Of a stretch of DNA of 20,785 nucleotides, positions 15,686 through 20,785 are shown piece by piece. Origin of the DNA: Entamoeba invadens IP1 (taxonomy: Eukaryota; Evosea; Mastigamoebida; Endamoebidae). The position numbers and the translations under genes are program-made. Positions within the stretch are counted from its first letter, which is position 1. The number at the start of each line of letters is the position of its first letter. Under the pieces are notes generated by a model that was not told the DNA's origin, ran no database searches, and saw only the letters and a program-made list of their open reading frames with translations. Location: contig NW_004440337.1 of the NCBI RefSeq assembly GCF_000330505.1, forward strand, positions 96,842 to 117,626. The letters run 5' to 3'.

Positions 15686-16481
15686 ATGCCTAAACCACGA
15701 CTCTCACAAAAAAGAGTTTCAAGGAAATGTATTTCTTTTGGTAATACTCCAGAGTTCCAGTACTTCATTTAAGATGAACCCGATGGGTTTGTAAATGGCT
15801 TGAATTAATATGTTTTTGTTAAAAATTTCTGCGAGATGCTCTAAAAGAGCATTACAACAATCGTCTTCACAAAGACGAGAACGTCTTTTGTGCAATTAAG
15901 GAAAGGCTCCAAAACTTCGCATTTAACTACTTTAATATACTAAATTATTTGTCTCTAAACTCCTTAATGAACTCAAATTACAAGAAAATCAAAAACACGC
16001 CAAAGTTCCAATTGATGAGAGCCAAAGATGCGTTGATCACCACAGGAGTAAACACATCAAATATAATAAAATGATAAAAGATGTTAATATGGTTCTTCAA
16101 GCAATATCCAGAGAATTAACAATTCAACAACCTGCAATAAATGAGCCACACTTTGTTTCACAACAAATCTGTGAACAAAATCCAAACATCATGATAAACA
16201 CTTACAACGATGATGGTATCAATGAGGAGCACAACAATTCATCTTCTCCAGATGAAACGGCACATCCTAACACTGCTACAACCTTTGTGATGGACATAAC
16301 ACAAACACCAAAGGGTATTGTTTATCAAAAACTATTTATTCTTGAAACAAACTTAGATGAGAAACAGACCACTTTTAATGATATCATGTGTCATAATGAT
16401 TTTGTTTATGGAAACGATCCAATGGGGGAAGGAAAAAATAATAAAGAAAAAATATGTAAGACAAAATACTCTTTAAAATAA
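15686..16481 (+). pseudogene. Disrupted gene of unknown function upstream of the Helitron
   Basis: ATG 15686 gives MPKPRLSQKRVSRKCISFGN with TAA stops at two places where Gln would fit (after QYFI and after NGLN). A frame change near 15825 enters an 83-codon open stretch (15823-16074: FLRDALKEHYNNRLHKDENV ... RAKDALITTGVNTSNIIK). A last change at 16071 enters a 136-codon ATG frame (16071-16481: MIKDVNMVLQAISRELTIQQ ... GKNNKEKICKTKYSLK). Together about 265 codons, basic at the N-terminus, acidic and Asn/Ser/Thr-rich in the middle. No known domain seen. It lies 358 bp upstream of the Helitron ORFs in the same direction and may be an accessory gene of that element or an independent host relic. 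Confidence 0.45.
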
Positions 16482-16550
16482 TAATCATTTCAACTAAAGT
16501 TAATAATTGAAATTTAATACAAAAATGTTATAATTGAAAAAAAATATTAT

Positions 16551-16570
16551 CCCCTTATATCCCCTTATAT
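16551..16570 (+). repeat. Tandem 10-mer CCCCTTATAT, two copies
   Basis: Exact direct duplication in a region otherwise poor in C; function unknown. Confidence 0.5.
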
Positions 16571-16701
16571 ATAATAGAAAAATCGGTATAATTATTTATT
16601 TATTTACAGTTACTATTCTTATTGGTTTTATACTATTAAGCGTGTTCTATATTTATGGTTAATTATACTAAATATAATGGTAAATTGTGATACTGTTTAA
16701 G

Positions 16702-16735
16702 AAACGATAGTTAACAATTGGACTAACTGTCGTTT
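16702..16735. repeat. Inverted repeat with Myb-type cores, 12-bp arms
   Basis: AAACGATAGTTA and TAACTGTCGTTT are inverted with one mismatch (11/12) around a 10-nt loop, about 105-135 bp before the first Helitron ORF. It could be a hairpin or a dimeric binding site. Confidence 0.45.
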
Positions 16736-16838
16736 TATCAGAGTTTAGTTCCACAGAAAAACATATTTTAAACAATAATTAAACTTTATTTTAGTTCAAT
16801 AAAACAGAACTGACATTTGATAAAAACAATAACAAGTA

Positions 16839-17273
16839 ATGGCATCTGATTATTACAAAGACTTTTACTTTTCTCAAATCACTTTAAAGGATTGTGTATA
16901 TTTCATAAAACGCTTTGGTACATGTAATGATATCAAAAAGTTAGAAAATTCAAATACAAATTTAAAGACATTAGTATTTGATATTATTGAAAGAAAAAAA
17001 GCAATCCACACAAAAACACTTTTTCAATTTATTAAATACATTTCACAAGTTGGAATTGGAAGAAAAGTGCATTTTTTAAATAAAAAAGAGATGGAAAACA
17101 TCAAAAAACGTATATGGGAAAGAAAAAATAACAATTTATTAAATAAAAAAACAATAAAAATATCAAAAATTAGTATATTTGAACAACGACAAGCCGTTAG
17201 TGTGATGATGGAGACAGATGAAGAAACTCAAAAAAGAAGAGAGGACATGAGACAAAGAAAAATACTTCAATGA
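16839..17273 (+). pseudogene. Helitron RepHel gene, N-terminal extension
   Basis: ATG 16839 opens 144 codons: MASDYYKDFYFSQITLKDCV, a Lys/Asn-rich middle, then a charged stretch EETQKRREDMRQRKILQ. Its stop (17271-17273) overlaps the next frame's ATG (17270) as ATGA. Entamoeba does not use operons of this sort, so one frame-shifted gene is more likely than two. No domain recognised in this part. Confidence 0.55.
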
Positions 17274-17812
17274 TATTAAAAAATACAAATAAAATTAAGC
17301 AACATTGTTATACAAAAACAAAAAGATCACCATGTCTTTTAGCTGTTAAAAATACAATTAGTAATACAACCGTATTATATTTGGGAAAAATCACAACCAA
17401 ATGTGTTTTCTGTAAAGCATTGCATTTCGAATGTGAAAGAAGAAATAAACATCATCCAAACCTTTATTACAATTGTTGTCATTACAGAAAAATTGAACCA
17501 AAGACTGATCTATACTACCCACCAATAATAAAAGATCTCCTCGACGTAAACAACAATTATCATGAAAATTTCAAGGAAAACATTCGCGTTATCAATTCTT
17601 CACTCTCTTTCGCTTCATTTGGTGCAAATATTCCAAATATGGGGCACACGAGTAGTTTTATTGTTCAAGGTAATTTTTATCATAATATTTCTAATGCACT
17701 TCCTACCAACGGGAATCCCACATTTGGGCAGTTGTATTTTTTGGATGCAGATGAAGCCAATGTTTCCAGAAAAAGCAGTAAGTATACAAAAAATGCAATG
17801 AAACTATTATAA
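17270..17812 (+). pseudogene. Helitron RepHel gene, zinc-finger and Helitron-like N region, first part
   Basis: 180 codons. CVFCKALHFECERRNK followed by YYNCCHYRKI is the Cys-rich finger typical of Helitron proteins (CxxC-ALHWxxE ... CCxxGKI). Then IRVINSSLSFASFGANI and FIVQGNFYHNISNALP, ending near FGQLYFLDADEANVSR, match the Helitron-like N domain. The frame shifts near the A6 run at about 17790; the correct continuation (IIKQIDEYIRRNN) is in the next frame. Confidence 0.8.
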
Positions 17813-17844
17813 AACAAATTGATGAATACATAAGAAGAAACAAT

Positions 17845-18285
17845 GTGATTGCCACAAATTATATAAACATGCGACATGTCATCGAAACTAATCCAACAAA
17901 TGAAAACATTCGCTTGGTTTTTTATAGAAACGAAGATAGAGATAGTCATCGTTATAATGCACCGACAGCTTCAGAAATTGGAGCGATATTCACAAGAGAT
18001 ACAAATGAAAGTGAAATACCACTCCATCGCAATATTATTGTTTATAAAAAAGCTAATTTTGAGCATCTAGAAGAATTGAGAAATATCAATATTTTAAATG
18101 TTCTTTTAGAACCGCTGTGTTATGTTTTGTTGTTTCCACAAGGACAAGATGGCTGGAAGAAAGATGAAAAGAATAATATTTCGAATGAAACAACAATAAG
18201 AGATAAGGTAACAATGTTGCAATACTACTCTTCATTGTTTTCAGTGAGGGATGATGGAAGTGAAAACTGCATATGTACAGATTAA
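17845..18285 (+). pseudogene. Helitron RepHel gene, Helitron-like N region, second part
   Basis: The frame is open from about 17803, before its first ATG at 17845. It holds NIRLVFYRN, RYNAPTASEIGAIF, HRNIIVYKK and LEPLCYVLLFPQGQDGW, the blocks that precede the nuclease in Helitron proteins. It ends at 18285, overlapping the next frame by 13 nt; another one-base shift lies at about 18265-18275. Confidence 0.8.
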
Positions 18286-19145
18286 CACAACAATTTATCG
18301 TTGATCCATTTTTAAGAATTGAAACCAACAACTTGAATTATATAAAATCTCACCAACCAAAGTTGAAGAGTGAATTGTATTGTGAATTACAAGACCAAAT
18401 GAATGATGGCAATAACAACAAAGAGGCCAAAGGCAAACGGGTAATTCTTCCTTCAACTTTTCCAAATTCTCCAAGAAATATGCACCAAAAATGTGCTGAT
18501 GCGATGTCTATTTTTTCACACTTTGGACTTCCTGATCTTTTCATTACATTTACCGCAAATCCCAAGTGGCAAGAAATTGTTGAAAATTTAAAACCCGGTG
18601 AAGAAGCAATTGATCGTCCTGATATAGTATCCAGGGTATTTCATTTGAAAATGAATTACCTGTTAAAGCATATTACAGATGATGGGATTTTTGGAACTGT
18701 AATTGCGTGGGTGTATGTTATTGAATTTCAAAAAAGAGGTCTTCCACATTCACATATATTAGTTGTTCTTGCTAATGACTATAAACTTAAAGATCCAGAG
18801 AGCGTCAATGCCACAATTTCTGCCGAATTCAGTCAAGACCAAGAAACGCAAGAGTTGGTAAAAACGTTTATGGTACATGGACAATGTGGAACAGATAACC
18901 CAAAAGCCCCTTGCATGTCAGAAAAGGGTTGTTCTAAGCATTTTCCAAAGGAATTTTGCAATGAAACAATATTGACAAATGGATTTCCTAAGTATCAAAG
19001 ACGTCAATGTGCGCCAGTTATTGTTCGAGGGAAGAAAGTTGACAATAGTATGGTAGTGCCATATAATCCATATTTATTGAAAAGGTTTAATGCTCATATA
19101 AATGTGGAATGCTGCAGTGGTGTTCAAGGAATTAAATATATATAA
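18273..19145 (+). pseudogene. Helitron RepHel gene, HUH Rep nuclease domain
   Basis: 290 codons. It starts at YRLTQQFIVDPFLRIE, then motif 1 LPDLFITFTANPKW, motif 2 EFQKRGLPHSHILVVL with the HUH histidines (HSH, codons 18747-18755), a Cys cluster CGTDNPKAPCMSEKGCSKHF, and motif 3 VECCSGVQGIKYI. The TAA at 19143-19145 falls within the tyrosine motif (IKYI-stop-KYIYIG); both flanking Tyr codons are kept. The same frame continues after the stop as GSDAASLKMFENDEIKQHI to about 19227. The HUH domain nicks single-stranded DNA and forms a phosphotyrosine link. Confidence 0.88.
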
Positions 19146-19188
19146 AAATATATTTATATAGGGAGTGATGCCGCTTCTTTGAAAATGT

Positions 19189-20298
19189 TTGAAAACGACG
19201 AAATTAAACAACACATTGAAAAAAGATACATGCGAAAGTAGAGGATTAATCGACAGTGAAGATGAGTGGGACAAAACATTTTCAGAAGCTATAGAGATGG
19301 AAATGCCCCATCAATTAAGAGAACTTTTTGTGTTTGTATGTACGATTAATAATACATTTGATGCTTTGTCTGTATGGGATAAATATCACATTCAAATGGC
19401 TCAAAATTTTCTACAAGAGGGGAGAAGTCAAAAAGAAGCCGATATATCAGCTTTAATAGAAATTGAGAACATGCTTAGAGAAAGTGAAAAATCACTTTTG
19501 AATTTCGGCTTCAATTTAAGCTCGATAATTGACCAAAATGTAGATACTATTGTCAATGTGGATGATGTACCATTTGAAGAAGAAGTAGATTCTAGAATTA
19601 ACAAATTAAATGAACAACAAAGAACGGCTTATGATACAATAATGCGTGCACTAAATGAAGAATCCAATGAATGTAAATGTTTCTTTGTTGATGGACCAGG
19701 TGGGTCGGGAAAAACATTTCTGTATAACGTTTTGATTGATAAAGCTTTGACACTTTCAAAGTCGGTCAAAACTTTTGCTTTTAGTGGGATTGCTTCAACG
19801 TTGATAAAGGGTGGAAGGACTCTTCATAGTACTTTTAAGCTTCCATTAAATTGCGATGAAACAAATAAATGTAATTTATCTATTGAAGGACCTGATGCAG
19901 AACCTTTTGTGTTTGTGGATTTGATTCTTATTGATGAGATATCAATGGTACCAAAACGTGTGTTAATGGCTATTGACGAATATTTACAAGATGTCATGGG
20001 AAACAATATGCCTTTTGGAGGAAAGGTTGTTGTATTGGGTGGTGACTTTCGTCAAACTTTACCCGTTGTACCATTTGGGTCAAAGGCGGAAATCATTGAT
20101 TGTTGTGTAAAAAAGTCTTATATATGGAAAGAATTCAAAAAATTGAAACTTACAACAAACATGAGAAGTGAAGGACAAATTAAATTCAACAAGTGGCTTC
20201 TTTCAATTGGAAATGGAGAATTGGTTGATGTTGAAATACCAAAAAACATGTTGAGTCATGATCTTATTAATGAAGTGTTTGGAAATAATATCAATTAG
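19189..20298 (+). pseudogene. Helitron RepHel gene, Pif1-like SF1 helicase domain
   Basis: The helicase-linked part begins at about 19227 with CESRGLIDSEDEWDKTFSEA, LRELFVFVC and MAQNFL, as in Helitrons just ahead of the helicase. Then NKLNEQQRTAYDTIM (Q-like motif), Walker A GPGGSGKTFLYN (19693-), FAFSGIASTLIKGGRTLHST, Walker B LILIDEISMV (DE at 19933-19938), VVVLGGDFRQTLPVV and LTTNMRS. TAG at 20296-20298 interrupts the frame, which then continues unchanged. About 150-200 residues normally lie between the Rep tyrosine motif and GLIDSEDEW-type sequence; here they are absent, so an internal deletion with a frame change is inferred. Confidence 0.88.
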
Positions 20299-20785
20299 TT
20301 GACGCCTGAAGAGTTGTCAGAACGCATAATATTGATACCTACAAACAAAGCGGTCAATGAAATTAACACCAAAATATTATCAAAACTTGATAAACCACAA
20401 AAATTGTACAAAAGTGTCGATTCAAATAACTCCGAAAAAGGAGAGGCTGCCATTGTTACAATAGAATTCTTGAACACTTTGTGTCCTTCTGGACTTCCTC
20501 CACATGAATTACTTCTTAAAGTTGGATCGATAGTGATACTTTTGAGAAATATTCAACCTTCCATGGGATTATGTAATGGAACACGCCTTATTATTACAAA
20601 ACTATTTGAACATTCCATTGAATGTCAATTCACAACAAATGATAAACGAATTGTGATTCCAAAATTCAAATTCGAACCTACAGAACAAAATTGGCCATTC
20701 AAATTTACAAGGATACAAATACCTGTTGTACCAGCATTTGCAATGACTATAAATAAAGCACAGGGCCAGTCATTTACAAGAGTTG
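20299..20785 (+). pseudogene. Helitron RepHel gene, C-terminal helicase motifs (continues off right edge)
   Basis: In the same frame as the preceding segment after one TAG. LTPEELSERIILIPTNKAVN, then VGSIVILLRNIQPSMGLCNG with TRLII, then IPVVPAFAMTINKAQGQSF (SF1 motifs V and VI). Open to the last base of the window with no further stop. A single-base change at 20296-20298 is all that separates it from the upstream helicase part. Confidence 0.85.

Larger units (their letters stand above)
16482..16838. other. Non-coding region upstream of the Helitron gene
   Basis: Contains a tandem pair of CCCCTTATAT at 16551-16570 and an inverted repeat at 16702-16735. No TC...CTRR Helitron terminus can be assigned with confidence. 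Confidence 0.35.
16839..20785 (+). mobile_element. Helitron (rolling-circle transposon), partial, runs off right edge
   Basis: Consecutive plus-strand segments carry the canonical Helitron order: Cys-rich Helitron-like N-terminal region, HUH Rep nuclease and Pif1-type SF1 helicase. Helitrons nick and replicate by a rolling-circle mechanism. The Rep-helicase link is shortened and the frame is broken in several places, so this copy is probably inactive. The 3' terminus lies outside the window and the 5' terminus is not defined. Confidence 0.85.

Noticed and set aside
17562..18565. Frames on both strands overlapping the Helitron gene
   Set aside because: Shadows of the RepHel frames; none carries motifs.
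1332..20298. Possible reassigned stop codons (TAA/TAG read as Gln)
   Set aside because: Several in-frame TAA/TAG codons sit where Gln would fit, but CAA is used freely for Gln in the same genes, true frameshifts and TGA stops also occur, and the LRR and transposase families fit an Entamoeba with the standard code. Random nonsense changes explain it better.

Overview
The window looks like nuclear DNA of an amoebozoan, most likely an Entamoeba of the E. invadens type. It is very AT-rich. It holds the start of an Entamoeba-style leucine-rich-repeat (LRR_5/BspA-like) protein gene, short candidate introns (one with a GTTTGT donor), TATTTAAA-type core promoter motifs, and an unusual load of DNA transposons. 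The species is inferred from these signs, not proven. There are no rRNA genes, no complete tRNA genes and no CRISPR arrays. One 100-N scaffold gap lies at 10277-10376.

Layout. (1) 1-447, minus: the 5' part of a gene running off the left edge, open for 149 codons, with a Cys/His cluster. (2) 643-3178: a complete Mutator-like element (MULE) with 79-bp terminal inverted repeats (TIRs), a near-perfect 9-bp target duplication and a broken transposase. (3) 3188-8500: AT-rich DNA with decayed coding relics on both strands, including a bZIP-like relic and a minus-strand pseudogene with a likely 58-bp intron. It also holds small repeats, a 22-bp palindrome and a tRNA-like A-box/B-box pair. (4) 8503-9015: a truncated LRR_5 gene. 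(5) 9129-13911: a 4.8-kb element with 57-bp inverted repeats (56/57 identical) flanked by TA. Inside are a 20-21-bp phased repeat array, a plus-strand helix-turn-helix ORF cut near the gap, and a convergent minus-strand pogo/Tigger-like DDE_1 transposase gene with an intron. (6) 14327-16481: a minus-strand decayed gene and a plus-strand disrupted gene, neither recognised. (7) 16839-20785, running off the right edge: a Helitron Rep/helicase gene with Helitron-like N-terminal region, HUH nuclease and Pif1-like helicase, broken by frameshifts and two nonsense codons and missing a segment between Rep and helicase.

How the genes fit together: this is a transposon-rich region rather than a pathway. 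Three unrelated transposition mechanisms (MULE DDE, Tc1/mariner/pogo-type DDD with TA targets, rolling-circle HUH) sit within 20 kb. Almost every coding region is interrupted, often near A or T runs, so some breaks could be sequence errors beside the scaffold gap rather than biological decay. The most notable items are the Helitron, the two-gene TA-flanked element with its phased repeats, and several relics not visible in a simple ATG-to-stop scan.
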